This document shows, in pieces, positions 27,051 through 35,279 of a stretch of 64,000 nt of DNA; position 1 is the first letter of the stretch; every line of letters starts with the position of its first letter. The notes beneath the pieces are model-generated. The model ran no database searches, had not been told where the DNA came from, and saw only the letters and a list, made by a program, of their open reading frames with translations. The stretch spans positions 72,501 to 136,500 of the forward strand of contig JAHBTY010000002.1 of the NCBI GenBank assembly GCA_019638355.1. Direction: 5' to 3'. A program made the position numbers and the translations under genes. This stretch comes from Cyclobacteriaceae bacterium (GTDB taxonomy: Bacteria > Bacteroidota > Bacteroidia > Cytophagales > Cyclobacteriaceae).

Positions 27051-27620
27051 ATGCCGAAACCCGTTAAAAGTATTGACCTGATGAGCGATGAACAGATAAT
27101 GGAAGCCGTTAAAAACGGTAACCTGCAACAGGCCTCTTTACTTTTCGACCGGTTCCAAAAACGGATTTTCAATTTTTTGGTGCGCATGACGGGCGAGCGT
27201 GAAGTAGCGGAAGACCTTACACAAAATGTATTTCTGCGGCTGCTCAAATATCGCCACTCGTACAACCCCGAAATGAAATTCCAATCGTGGATCTACCAAA
27301 TGGCACGCAATGCCTTTGCCGATCATTATCAAAAACAAAAGCAGTTAAAACCTGCCAACATGAAAGTGGAGAAACTACACGAAAGCCTGCCCGACCTGAC
27401 CGAAGCATTGGAACAGGAAGAAACCGAAAAGCGGTTGATCCGGGCACTGGCTCAACTACCGGACGACTACCGGGAGTTGCTGGTGTTAACCCGCTTTCAG
27501 CATTTGAAGTACGAAGAGGTGGCAGGATTTTTAAACATGACGGTGGCCAACGTAAAAGTAAAAGTACACCGCGCTATCGGCCAACTGCGTGAAAATTATT
27601 TTGAACTTGAAAATGCATAA
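27051..27620 (+). CDS. ECF-family RNA polymerase sigma factor
   Basis: The 189-residue sigma-70-like protein has region 2 (LFDRFQKRIFNFLVRMTGE, DLTQNVFLRLLKYR, FQSWIYQMARNAFADHYQKQ) and region 4 (LAQLPDDYRELLVLTRFQHLKYEEVAGFLNMTVANVKVKVHRAIGQL). It has no region 1 or 3, as expected for ECF factors. It is 3 bases upstream of a membrane protein that is the likely anti-sigma factor, and two exported DUF4097-like proteins follow. A second ATG at 27081 (MSDEQIMEAVKNG) is a credible alternative start. Confidence 0.92.
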   Translation: MPKPVKSIDLMSDEQIMEAVKNGNLQQASLLFDRFQKRIFNFLVRMTGEREVAEDLTQNVFLRLLKYRHSYNPEMKFQSWIYQMARNAFADHYQKQKQLKPANMKVEKLHESLPDLTEALEQEETEKRLIRALAQLPDDYRELLVLTRFQHLKYEEVAGFLNMTVANVKVKVHRAIGQLRENYFELENA

Positions 27621-27623
27621 CCT

Positions 27624-28400
27624 ATGAATACGCACGAGTGGGAAAGCAAACTGATTGATTACATTGATGGAAAAGCTACGAAAGCCGAGCGCGAGGTTGT
27701 TGAACAAGCGTTATTACACAATGAAGCGGTTCGTAATCTTTATAATCAACTAACTGAGATTATTGGAGCGATGAATGAGGCCCGCGTGCTGGAACCTTCC
27801 GGGAAACTAAAAGCAAACTTTGAACAAGCGTTACAGGGCGAGATTGCCGCACAATCAAAATCAACAAAAACAGTTCACTTTTCACCAACCCTATATCGCA
27901 TTGCGGCCGGCATTGTATTGCTGCTGGTGGGGTTAGCGATTGGTTTTAAAATCAATCAAAGTAATGTGGAAGCAGACAGATTGGCAAAACTGGAACAACA
28001 GTTGGAAGAGAATAGAAAAATGATGTTGGCCATGATGGATAATCAACTATCGGCCAGCCAGCGCATGACGGGTGTTTCGGTTGCCTACCAATTAGAAAAA
28101 CCCGATGATGAAATTGTGAGTGTTTTGGTAAAGGCCATGAATGAAGACACAAACACCAACGTACGTCTGGCCGCGCTGGATGCCCTGGGCAAGTTTAGCG
28201 ATGAACCCGTGGTGCGTAGCGAGCTAATTGGTTCTTTAAAAGTGCAGAAGGACCCGGTAGTTCAAATAGCCCTCATTCAGTTGTTGGTAAAAATGAAAGA
28301 AAAAAGTGTGCTGAACCAATTAGAAAAAATTACCCGCGATGCCGGCACACTGAAAGCAGTAAAAGACGAAGCTCATGCAGGAATATTGAAACTCTCATAA
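27624..28400 (+). CDS. Membrane-anchored HEAT-repeat protein, probable anti-sigma factor
   Basis: The 258-residue protein has three parts. A cytoplasmic N-terminal helical region (1-85, WESKLIDYIDGKATKAEREVVEQ) resembles Bacteroidota anti-sigma domains but lacks the zinc-binding His-Cys residues of ZAS proteins. One membrane helix follows (about 92-111, IAAGIVLLLVGLAIGF). The extracytoplasmic part starts with a coiled coil and continues as HEAT-like repeats (IVSVLVKAMNEDTNTNVRLAALDALGKF and following). Its position 3 bases after an ECF sigma gene is the main support for an anti-sigma role. The HEAT part could sense a periplasmic partner. Confidence 0.75.
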   Translation: MNTHEWESKLIDYIDGKATKAEREVVEQALLHNEAVRNLYNQLTEIIGAMNEARVLEPSGKLKANFEQALQGEIAAQSKSTKTVHFSPTLYRIAAGIVLLLVGLAIGFKINQSNVEADRLAKLEQQLEENRKMMLAMMDNQLSASQRMTGVSVAYQLEKPDDEIVSVLVKAMNEDTNTNVRLAALDALGKFSDEPVVRSELIGSLKVQKDPVVQIALIQLLVKMKEKSVLNQLEKITRDAGTLKAVKDEAHAGILKLS

Positions 28401-28475
28401 TGCGAACTGCAGAACGCAACAGGAGAGGCTTGAATAGATAAATAAGTTTGAATCAGAAATTAAAAAAAGATAAGT

Positions 28476-29234
28476 ATGAAAAAGGTATTAATAGTAGTAT
28501 GTGTTTGGATGGCTGCCCACGCAGCTATAGCGCAAGAGTTTAAGGTTGCCAAAAGTACCGGCCGGCTGGAGTTGAATATTGGCCGGGTAACCGTTGAGGG
28601 TCACAGTGGTAATGAGATTATCTTCTCATCCAATAGCCATCGGGAAAATAAAGATGAGCGCGCACAAGGTTTGCGGCCTATCAATAGCATGGGGCTTGAT
28701 GATAATACCGGCCTGGGAATTAATGTAACTCAAAAAGGTGATGTGGTAGAAGTAAATCAATTAAAGAAAATGAATGCACCCGATATTAAAGTGCTCGTTC
28801 CAAAGGGAATCATTCTTTCGTTCGCACATCAATCGCAATATGGTGGTAAGGCTGTTTTTAAAAACCTTGAAAATGAAATAGAAGTTTCAGCAACCTACAA
28901 TGATATTGTGTTGGAAAACGTTACTGGCCCCTTGGCAATAAAAACAGTTTATGGACACATTGAGGCTACATTAGGTGGTACTATCAAAGGCCCAATCTCC
29001 ATCGTATCGGTATATAATTATGCCGATGTGGCGCTGCCGGTTACTACAAAAGCTAATCTTAAACTCAGCACATCGTATGGCGAAATTCTGGTTGCTCCTG
29101 AGTTTAATATTGAAGTTGAAAAACAAGGAAACTGGGTGCAATACAGCGATCGTGTTAATGGCAAACTGAACGGGGGTGGCCTGCAATTAGATATTCGGTC
29201 GGATTATGGCAAAATTTACATGCGCAAAAAATGA
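28476..29234 (+). CDS. Exported DUF4097-like beta-helix protein (first of a tandem pair)
   Basis: The 252-residue protein has a signal peptide (MKKVLIVVCVWMAAHAAIAQ) and then a repetitive beta-strand region. Short units such as LENEIEVSATYNDIVLENVTG, LAIKTVYGHIEATL and LKLSTSYGEILVAP are typical of the right-handed DUF4097/DUF4098 adhesin-like fold. No catalytic residues are recognised. The gene overlaps its paralogue by 4 bases (ATGA), indicating translational coupling. It belongs to the ECF sigma operon and is probably a target or signal component of that system; its role is unknown. Confidence 0.72.
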   Translation: MKKVLIVVCVWMAAHAAIAQEFKVAKSTGRLELNIGRVTVEGHSGNEIIFSSNSHRENKDERAQGLRPINSMGLDDNTGLGINVTQKGDVVEVNQLKKMNAPDIKVLVPKGIILSFAHQSQYGGKAVFKNLENEIEVSATYNDIVLENVTGPLAIKTVYGHIEATLGGTIKGPISIVSVYNYADVALPVTTKANLKLSTSYGEILVAPEFNIEVEKQGNWVQYSDRVNGKLNGGGLQLDIRSDYGKIYMRKK

Positions 29235-29953
29235 GAACATTACTTGCACTGATTATGTTTACCGGGGTGGCCATGGCGCAAACCCCGGTAAATAACAGTT
29301 ACCCGGTAACAACTGGTCAGAAAATTTCTTTGCGTTTCGATTATCCCCAACTGGTTAAAGTCAGTACCTGGGATAAAAATGAAATTGCTATAACCGGATT
29401 GGTAAGTATTAATGGTGGCGAGCACGATGATGCTTTTGAGTTGGAACAATCAGCATCAAACAATACAGTGTACATCGAAAACCGGATTAAAAATTTGAAA
29501 TCATTACCCAAACGCATTACCGTTACACGCGGAGCTGAACGCTTAACATTTAAATCAGAAGCCGATTACAAAAAGTATTGTAATGAAACCGGCAGCAATT
29601 TTAATGTAAAATCATGGGGTGTTGATATGGATATAGTATTGGAAATAAAAGTTCCACGAGGGATGGAAACCAAACTGGAGTGTGTGTATGGGTTGGCTGA
29701 GGTTCGAAATTTCTGGGGGCCGTTAACCGTACAAGCCACGTATGGCGGAGTTGATGTGGCCGTTCAGGAAAAAACAACCGGTGAATTAACAGCAGAAACA
29801 GGCTATGGACAAATTTATACCAACCTCGACTTGAAGTTTTCCGGTTCTGAGTTTAAAGATTTTCATACCCAGGTGGTTGCTAAACCCGGTATAGGTCCAA
29901 GCTATAGTTTTGAATCGAAGTATGGCAACGTGTATTTGAGAAAGGCACTGTAA
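29231..29953 (+). CDS. Exported DUF4097-like protein (second of the tandem pair)
   Basis: The 240-residue exported protein (signal MRTLLALIMFTGVAMAQ) shares the layout of the preceding gene product. After an N-terminal region with ISLRFDYPQLVKVSTWDKNEIAI, it has beta-helix-like units METKLECVYGLAEVRNFWG, LTVQATYGGVDVAV and LTAETGYGQIYTNL, ending in SKYGNVYLRK, which parallels SDYGKIYMRK in its neighbour. The pair probably arose by tandem duplication. Function is unknown; surface or periplasmic location follows from the signal peptide. It closes the sigma factor operon. Confidence 0.72.
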   Translation: MRTLLALIMFTGVAMAQTPVNNSYPVTTGQKISLRFDYPQLVKVSTWDKNEIAITGLVSINGGEHDDAFELEQSASNNTVYIENRIKNLKSLPKRITVTRGAERLTFKSEADYKKYCNETGSNFNVKSWGVDMDIVLEIKVPRGMETKLECVYGLAEVRNFWGPLTVQATYGGVDVAVQEKTTGELTAETGYGQIYTNLDLKFSGSEFKDFHTQVVAKPGIGPSYSFESKYGNVYLRKAL

Positions 29954-30016
29954 AAGCACTTTGGCCATTCATAAAAATTATTCCTTAGAAATTCGAACAG
30001 TTATTACCTTTAGAAA

Positions 30017-30697
30017 ATGAAGTTAATAACTGTTCTCGGAATACTTTGCTATTCCATTCACATTCAGGCCCAGGGTGTTCCTGAAATTCCAAGCCAGGTA
30101 CCCTTTAGTGTAAGTTCCAATGCAGTTAAAACATTTGATCAGCGTTATGAAAAAATCAAGGGCACGCCTACACTTTTTGAAAAATACAACGATGGTAAAA
30201 TTTTCTTTACCCAAGAGCAGGAACGGGTTATGCTTATGAATTATGATGCTTTCAACGATCAGGTACTTATTAAGCGAGATACCGGAGCTGTACCCTTTGC
30301 CATTCGAAAAGATGTAATTGAAAAATTTATAATTACCCAGGAAGGGCATACGTATGAGTTTGAGCGAATAACCTTCAATCAGAAAGACGGATATTTCTTA
30401 AAACTTTCTACTGGAAAAAAAACGCTTTATTGTAAGGTGTCGAAAGTAATACATCGCTCAAAAGCTGCTGGCGACCATTATTCAGAAGCTGCACCCGATG
30501 AGTTTCTGGTTTTAAATCAGTATTATTTAAAACAGGAAAATGGCACATTACAAGAACTTCAAAAATCAAGGAAGAGCATCGAAAACGCCTTTCCTGATAA
30601 CAAAGCCGAGGTTGCCAGTATCTTAAAAAAACATAAAGTTAATTTTAACGACTACTGGAAAATGGCTTTGATTTTCGATGCAATAGATAAACTCTAA
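30017..30697 (+). CDS. Exported protein of unknown function
   Basis: The 226-residue protein has a signal peptide (MKLITVLGILCYSIHIQAQ) and a mature part with alternating strand and charged segments (GKIFFTQEQERVMLMNYDAFNDQVLIKRD, HTYEFERITFNQKDGYFLKLSTG). It ends in a helical tail with an NKAEVASILKKHKVNFNDYWKM motif. This pattern is common in uncharacterised Bacteroidota exported proteins, but I recognise no named family. TACCTTTA shortly upstream is one base from the -7 consensus, so it may have its own promoter. It converges with the BtuF-like gene, sharing four bases at the stop codons. Confidence 0.7.
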   Translation: MKLITVLGILCYSIHIQAQGVPEIPSQVPFSVSSNAVKTFDQRYEKIKGTPTLFEKYNDGKIFFTQEQERVMLMNYDAFNDQVLIKRDTGAVPFAIRKDVIEKFIITQEGHTYEFERITFNQKDGYFLKLSTGKKTLYCKVSKVIHRSKAAGDHYSEAAPDEFLVLNQYYLKQENGTLQELQKSRKSIENAFPDNKAEVASILKKHKVNFNDYWKMALIFDAIDKL

Positions 30698-31824
30698 TTC
30701 AATTTTTTGTGAAAAAATAAATCAAATTCCGGCAACAGTTCCGGATGCGCGATCTTCACCAAATCTTTTAAAATCAAGTCGGGTCGCAAATACCCAAGTT
30801 CCAAAAACTCACTTCCACCTTTTGCACCTTTTCGGGCATTATAACTATAAACTTGTTTGTTGCGAAAGGGATTGAATAACGCATAGCGTGTTTCAGCATT
30901 TTCAATTTCTTTCAAAGATGAAAAGGAACCAACACCAATCCACAAATCCGCATCCTTTGCTTTTTCATAAACCGACTCAAAACTTACCTCCAGGAAACCA
31001 TTCGACTCTGTATCGTTCCATAAATAGTGAGTACCTGCATCCTTTAACAGGTGGGCAGCATAGTTTTTGCCGGCTGGCATAAACCATGCATCGCCATAAA
31101 CTACACCACTCATTACCGTTGGGCGGGTGGTTGCCGTTGAAGCGAGTAGTTGCGTGGCCAGATACTCCTGTTCAATAACATTAAAAACCGAATCGGCCAT
31201 TTGTTGCTTATCAAAGAAAAGCGCCATGAATTTTATCCATTCGGCCCGCCCTAGAGGATGTTCTTCCAGGTATTCAGCATTGATTACTACTGGTATGCCT
31301 AAATCTTTAATCTTTCTGAGTTGCCCCAAATCACTCGTCATCGTATAACCCATTACCAATTCAGGCTTTAGTGAAAACAACACCTCCAGATTCATTCCTT
31401 TATCAATTCCAAGATCGGTAACAGAACCAGCATCAATTCTGGCTCGCATTTTTTCTGAGCTGATATAATCCGTTGTGGGAAATCCAATAAGTTTTTCGGT
31501 TTCATTCAGGTAATCGAGCAACGGGATATGCGTGGTTGAGGTACATACAATTGTTTTTACAGGTGTGCGGATTACGGTTGTTGAACTACTATGTGCAGGC
31601 ACTTCTTCCGCATGTGGCACTAACAGGTATTGATACGTTTCTTTTGCCCCCGGATATGGTGAGTTAACATGCACATAATGAACATTCCCTACCGATTGCA
31701 CCGAAAAACCGGTAGCATATTTTAAACTTGTACCACTTGTTGCATTTTGAATTGTTTCCTTTGACTGGCAGGCTATTAACAACAAGGTAAAAACTACTAT
31801 TGTTGGTTTATTCAGATTAATCAT
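30694..31824 (-). CDS. ABC transporter substrate-binding lipoprotein, BtuF/FepB type (probable cobalamin binding)
   Basis: The 376-residue lipoprotein (lipobox LIAC, Cys19) has the two-lobe helical-backbone fold of the periplasmic-binding family: TVIRTPVKTIVCTSTTHIPLLDYL, DLGIDKGMNLEVLFSLKPELVMGY, IPVVINAEYLEEHPLGRAEWI, and ADLWIGVGSF. The family binds siderophores, haem or corrinoids. It is divergent from a cobalamin riboswitch and btuB-like gene, which suggests corrinoid binding (inference). The permease and ATPase are not in the window. An extended N-terminal region of about 100 residues before the first lobe is longer than in E. coli BtuF. Confidence 0.82.
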   Translation of the reverse strand: MINLNKPTIVVFTLLLIACQSKETIQNATSGTSLKYATGFSVQSVGNVHYVHVNSPYPGAKETYQYLLVPHAEEVPAHSSSTTVIRTPVKTIVCTSTTHIPLLDYLNETEKLIGFPTTDYISSEKMRARIDAGSVTDLGIDKGMNLEVLFSLKPELVMGYTMTSDLGQLRKIKDLGIPVVINAEYLEEHPLGRAEWIKFMALFFDKQQMADSVFNVIEQEYLATQLLASTATTRPTVMSGVVYGDAWFMPAGKNYAAHLLKDAGTHYLWNDTESNGFLEVSFESVYEKAKDADLWIGVGSFSSLKEIENAETRYALFNPFRNKQVYSYNARKGAKGGSEFLELGYLRPDLILKDLVKIAHPELLPEFDLFFHKKLN

Positions 31825-31847
31825 AATGCAAGTTTATAAAAATAAGT

Positions 31848-31855
31848 TATGTTTG
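31848..31855 (+). promoter_or_regulatory. Putative -7 element driving the cobalamin riboswitch
   Basis: TATGTTTG matches TAnnTTTG exactly and would start transcription near 31862, at the 5' edge of the riboswitch. No clear -33 box is seen. Confidence 0.55.
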
Positions 31856-31861
31856 CAGCCG

Positions 31862-32045
31862 GATGTTGGTTTCTGAATGATTGTTACAAATCACGCAGAA
31901 TTAAAAGGGAATACCGGTGCTAAGTCCGGAGCTGTCCCCGCAACTGTAATCCACAAAAAAATTTGCCGGTAATCATAGCCACTGTGGTATAAGGTACCAC
32001 GGGAAGGCATCGGCAAAGTGGAAAGCCAGGAGACCTGCCACATCA
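31862..32045 (+). ncRNA. Cobalamin (adenosylcobalamin) riboswitch
   Basis: The aptamer shows the conserved order AAAAGGGAA, CCGGTG, TAAGTCCGGAGCTGTCCCC GC, AACTGTAA, a GCCACTG segment, GGGAAGGC, AAAGTGG and the B12 box AGCCAGGAGACCTGCC at 32024-32039. These are the hallmark elements of cobalamin riboswitches. It lies on the leader of the btuB-like gene and ends about 90 bases before it. It should reduce expression of the downstream uptake genes when cobalamin is plentiful. Confidence 0.97.
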
Positions 32046-32080
32046 GTTTATGTCAAAGCTTTCGGGTTGAAAGGCTGATG
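32041..32080 (+). promoter_or_regulatory. Candidate expression-platform hairpin of the riboswitch
   Basis: CATCAG (32041-32046) can pair with CTGATG (32075-32080), with an inner AGCTTTC/GAAAGGCT pairing. It directly follows the B12 box. No T tract follows, which suggests control of translation or an alternative fold rather than simple termination. Confidence 0.5.
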
Positions 32081-32161
32081 AGTTGATGATACTTTGGTCG
32101 TAACTCACACTTTTTGATTTCGCAGACTTTGAATTGAGTGCTACGCTTAATTCTGTTTGTG

Positions 32162-34030
32162 GTGAAATGGATTTTATTCGTGTTTGGATGCTGCGTGCAA
32201 AGTTTTGCACAAAGCGATAGTACACGGCATTTAAATGCTGTGCAGGTATATGGCATGCCCATAACCAAATATGCAGTTGGCAACAAGGTTATACAGTTGC
32301 AAACCGAAAGCACACAAACCCTTACCGATCTTTTAACACAGCAATCACCTCTTTACTTTAAAATTTATGGCAACGGGCAATTAGCAACGGTTGCCTTTCG
32401 GGGAACAAGTGCCTCCCAAACAGCAGTATTATGGAATGGCATAAATGTAAACTCACCCACCCTGGGGCAAACAGACTTTTCGCTATGGCCTACATTTTTG
32501 CTGGAAGATGTTACCCTACAATATGGCACAGCCAGCACACTGTATGGAAGCGATGCCCTGGGTGGAAGCGTGTTATTACAGGCTGCTGCACCCACGTTTA
32601 GTAAAAACAATACGTTACTGTTTCAGCAAGAAGCCGGAAGTTTCGGGCATTGGCTAAGTGGTGTAAAAGCCATTTACGGTACCAGCCAGGTTGAACTCCG
32701 TACCAAAGCCTACCATCGCAAACTTGAAAATAATTTTGAATTCACATCGCCCAAAGTAGGTTATCAGAAAAAGCAACACTTTGCAGCTACCGAAAGCTAC
32801 GGGTTCGACCAGCAAGTATTCTGGAAGTTATCGCACGCAAGTGAACTTTCGGCACACGGCCAATACACGCACAACTTCCGTGAAGTACAACCAACTGTTA
32901 CCAGCAACACCGCAGGCGATGTATTGCAAGATAACAACACAAGACTTGCCGTTACTTACCGACACGACTTTACCAGCGGTAGTTTACTTGTTACGGGTGG
33001 TTACATTATTAACGATCAACTTTACAATCGTACTTCCCGTACCCGCAGCAATCAATTTACCACGCTTATACAATATGATGTTGCACTTGGCAAAACCAGT
33101 AGCATTCGCACAGGTGTTAACTATACAAACTATGCAGCCCGATCAAATGGTTACGCTCACCTGCTGCACGATAATCGCTACGATGCATTTGTATCATTCC
33201 GGCATCGTGTACATGCCGCATGGCTATTGAGCATAAATGCACGCCAGTCAGTTTATCAAAATTTAACAGCGCCTTTTTCGCCCTCGTGGGGAAATGAGTT
33301 TACCCTTCGCGAAAAGAACAATTTAAAGTTATCACTTCGCACACAATTAGGGCGCGGGTATCGGGTACCCACCTTAAACGACCGGTATTGGATACCCGGT
33401 GGTAATCCTGATTTAAAAGCCGAAGACGGATTGCAGGCCGAAACCGGTTTAGTGATACTAAAGAAAAATGCAGCGAAAGAATTTTTATTCGATATAACAC
33501 ATCATCGCCTGTGGATTGATGAATGGGTTGTGTGGCTGCCCAATAACTCCGGTATCTGGGCACCCTCCAACCTAAGCAAGGTACAAGTAAGCGGAATTGA
33601 GTCGCAAGTAAATTATAAAATCAACAATACCCGTTGGCAGTGGCATGCCGGAGCCACCTATGCTTATACCCGCTCCATTAACAAGCGCGGCCTTAATGCG
33701 TTCGACAAAGTAACCATCAATAAACAGTTGCCTTATGTTCCTGTTCATGCGGGTCGTGTTTTTGCGAAAGGCCAATACAAAACCTGGCATTTCGAAGCGC
33801 AAGCAGAATACAACAGTTTGCGATATACTACATTAGATAATACCACTCAGCAGGCATTAGCTGCCTATGCACTTTTATCGGCAGCAACAACCAAAAAAGT
33901 TACCCTTAAGAAAACAGAATTTTCCATTCAGGTACAAGTAAACAATTTGCTGAACACCTACTACGAAACCATTGAAAACAGGGCCATGCCTGGAAGGAAT
34001 TTTTTAATCACGTTTATTTCTAAATTTTAA
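32162..34030 (+). CDS. btuB: BtuB-type TonB-dependent cobalamin receptor
   Basis: The protein of about 622 residues has a signal peptide (MKWILFVFGCCVQSFAQ), a plug domain (TQTLTDLLTQQSPLYFKIYG, VAFRGTSASQTAVLWNGINVNSP, LYGSDALGGSVLL) and a 22-strand beta-barrel ending in MPGRNFLITFISKF with terminal Phe. The plug sequence is of the BtuB/siderophore class rather than SusC. Substrate assignment comes from the riboswitch directly upstream and the BtuG-like gene 10 bases downstream. There is no ATG: GTG codons at 32138, 32159 and 32162 are possible starts. The last gives the best signal peptide. Confidence 0.9.
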   Translation: MKWILFVFGCCVQSFAQSDSTRHLNAVQVYGMPITKYAVGNKVIQLQTESTQTLTDLLTQQSPLYFKIYGNGQLATVAFRGTSASQTAVLWNGINVNSPTLGQTDFSLWPTFLLEDVTLQYGTASTLYGSDALGGSVLLQAAAPTFSKNNTLLFQQEAGSFGHWLSGVKAIYGTSQVELRTKAYHRKLENNFEFTSPKVGYQKKQHFAATESYGFDQQVFWKLSHASELSAHGQYTHNFREVQPTVTSNTAGDVLQDNNTRLAVTYRHDFTSGSLLVTGGYIINDQLYNRTSRTRSNQFTTLIQYDVALGKTSSIRTGVNYTNYAARSNGYAHLLHDNRYDAFVSFRHRVHAAWLLSINARQSVYQNLTAPFSPSWGNEFTLREKNNLKLSLRTQLGRGYRVPTLNDRYWIPGGNPDLKAEDGLQAETGLVILKKNAAKEFLFDITHHRLWIDEWVVWLPNNSGIWAPSNLSKVQVSGIESQVNYKINNTRWQWHAGATYAYTRSINKRGLNAFDKVTINKQLPYVPVHAGRVFAKGQYKTWHFEAQAEYNSLRYTTLDNTTQQALAAYALLSAATTKKVTLKKTEFSIQVQVNNLLNTYYETIENRAMPGRNFLITFISKF

Positions 34031-34040
34031 ACCTTATAAT

Positions 34041-35084
34041 ATGAAAACTAGTAAACATTATTTTTTAACGCTGTTGATATTGCTAACGCTTACATTTTCT
34101 TTTTCATCGTGTGATAATGATACTGAAACCCCGGCAGGTGAGTTTGAAACGGGTGTATTTGTAATCAATGAAGGCTCGTTCGGAAAATCGGATGGAACAA
34201 TAACCCATTATGATCCTGCCACTCAGGAAGCCCGGCAGGATATTTATGGTGCCAAAAACAATGGGCTGGCCCTGGGCGATATTGTTCAATCATTATCGGT
34301 TGCCGGCAACTTTGCATACATCGTAGTAAACAACGACAACAAAGTTGAGGTGGTTAATGCCCGAACTTACCAAAAAGAACAGACCATAAGCAGTGTTAGC
34401 TTGCCGCGATACTTTACAACTTTTAATGGCAAAGGTTACCTTACCGAATGGGTTAGCTTTACCGATCCCGGACGTGTAGCGGTTATTAACCTTTCTTCGC
34501 ATACAGTAGAAACAACCATTACTACCGATTACGGATCGGAAAATATTATTGCTGCTAACAACAAACTGTTTGTATCCAATAATTTCACCAATACTATTTC
34601 AGTTATTAATCCTGCCAATAATCAGGTAAACGAAACAATTGAAGTGAACAATGCGCCTGGAGAAATGATAGTGGATAGCGAATCTAAACTTTGGGTTATT
34701 TGTGGCGGTAACTATGGCGAAGATAATGCATCGCTATACCGCATTAATACCGCCACAAACCAAGTAGATAAGGTAATTGAGTTAGGAATGAGCGCCAGTA
34801 ATTTGGCAATTAACAAGGCTAAAAACCAACTCTATGTAGCACGTGGTAATCGAGTTTACAAAATTGCTATTACCGCTACCGATGCGCCCGAAAGTGCATT
34901 TATATCAGTTGCATCGGCCGTAGGCTTTTATGGCATTGGTGTTGATCCTGAAACGGATGAAATTTATTTAGCAGATGCCAAAGGTTTTGCAGCTAATGGA
35001 ACAGTTTACCGTTACTCCGCCACGGGCTCATTAATTGATGAATTTGGTGCAGGCAAAGGCCCCAATGGATTTGTATTCAGATAA
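34041..35084 (+). CDS. Surface lipoprotein beta-propeller, BtuG-like cobalamin-capture protein (DUF5074/YVTN)
   Basis: The 347-residue lipoprotein has lipobox FSSC (Cys24) followed by acidic residues DNDTET, consistent with the Bacteroidota surface-export signal. The mature part has about seven YVTN-like blades, for example FVINEGSFGKSDGTITHYDP, LFVSNNFTNTISVINPANN and LYVARGNRVYKIA. BtuG in Bacteroides is a surface seven-bladed propeller that binds cobalamin with very high affinity and hands it to BtuB. Position directly after the riboswitch-controlled receptor makes the same role likely here. Propeller type and location are seen; ligand is inferred. Confidence 0.85.
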   Translation: MKTSKHYFLTLLILLTLTFSFSSCDNDTETPAGEFETGVFVINEGSFGKSDGTITHYDPATQEARQDIYGAKNNGLALGDIVQSLSVAGNFAYIVVNNDNKVEVVNARTYQKEQTISSVSLPRYFTTFNGKGYLTEWVSFTDPGRVAVINLSSHTVETTITTDYGSENIIAANNKLFVSNNFTNTISVINPANNQVNETIEVNNAPGEMIVDSESKLWVICGGNYGEDNASLYRINTATNQVDKVIELGMSASNLAINKAKNQLYVARGNRVYKIAITATDAPESAFISVASAVGFYGIGVDPETDEIYLADAKGFAANGTVYRYSATGSLIDEFGAGKGPNGFVFR

Positions 35085-35105
35085 TGCGCGGAAAAAATTT
35101 TATTA

Positions 35106-35279
35106 ATGAAAGATAACCAAACCGGCAAACCCGAACAGCCCGATTTTTATTGGGAGAACGGTTTGCTGGTTTTTACCGAAGCCTATCACCTTAAGCGTGG
35201 TTATTGTTGCTCGAATGGCTGCAGGCATTGCCCATACAAAAACAAAAAGGCTAAATCGAACCGCGAAAAACCTCTGTGA
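35106..35279 (+). CDS. DUF5522-type Cys-rich small protein
   Basis: A 57-codon gene starts at ATG 35106 and ends TGA 35277-35279. The protein contains PDFYWENGLLVFTEAYHL and the cysteine cluster GYCCSNGCRHCPY (Cys34, Cys35, Cys39, Cys42), a likely zinc or iron-sulfur site. This matches the DUF5522 pattern as I remember it. It begins 21 bases after the BtuG-like stop, so it is probably the last gene of the riboswitch operon, and its 3' end overlaps the convergent meaB gene by 29 bases. Function is unknown. Confidence 0.82.
   Translation: MKDNQTGKPEQPDFYWENGLLVFTEAYHLKRGYCCSNGCRHCPYKNKKAKSNREKPL

Noticed and set aside
32053-32313. An 86-codon minus-strand frame over the riboswitch 3' end and btuB start
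   Set aside because: It overlaps a well-supported riboswitch operon on the other strand and has no motif.
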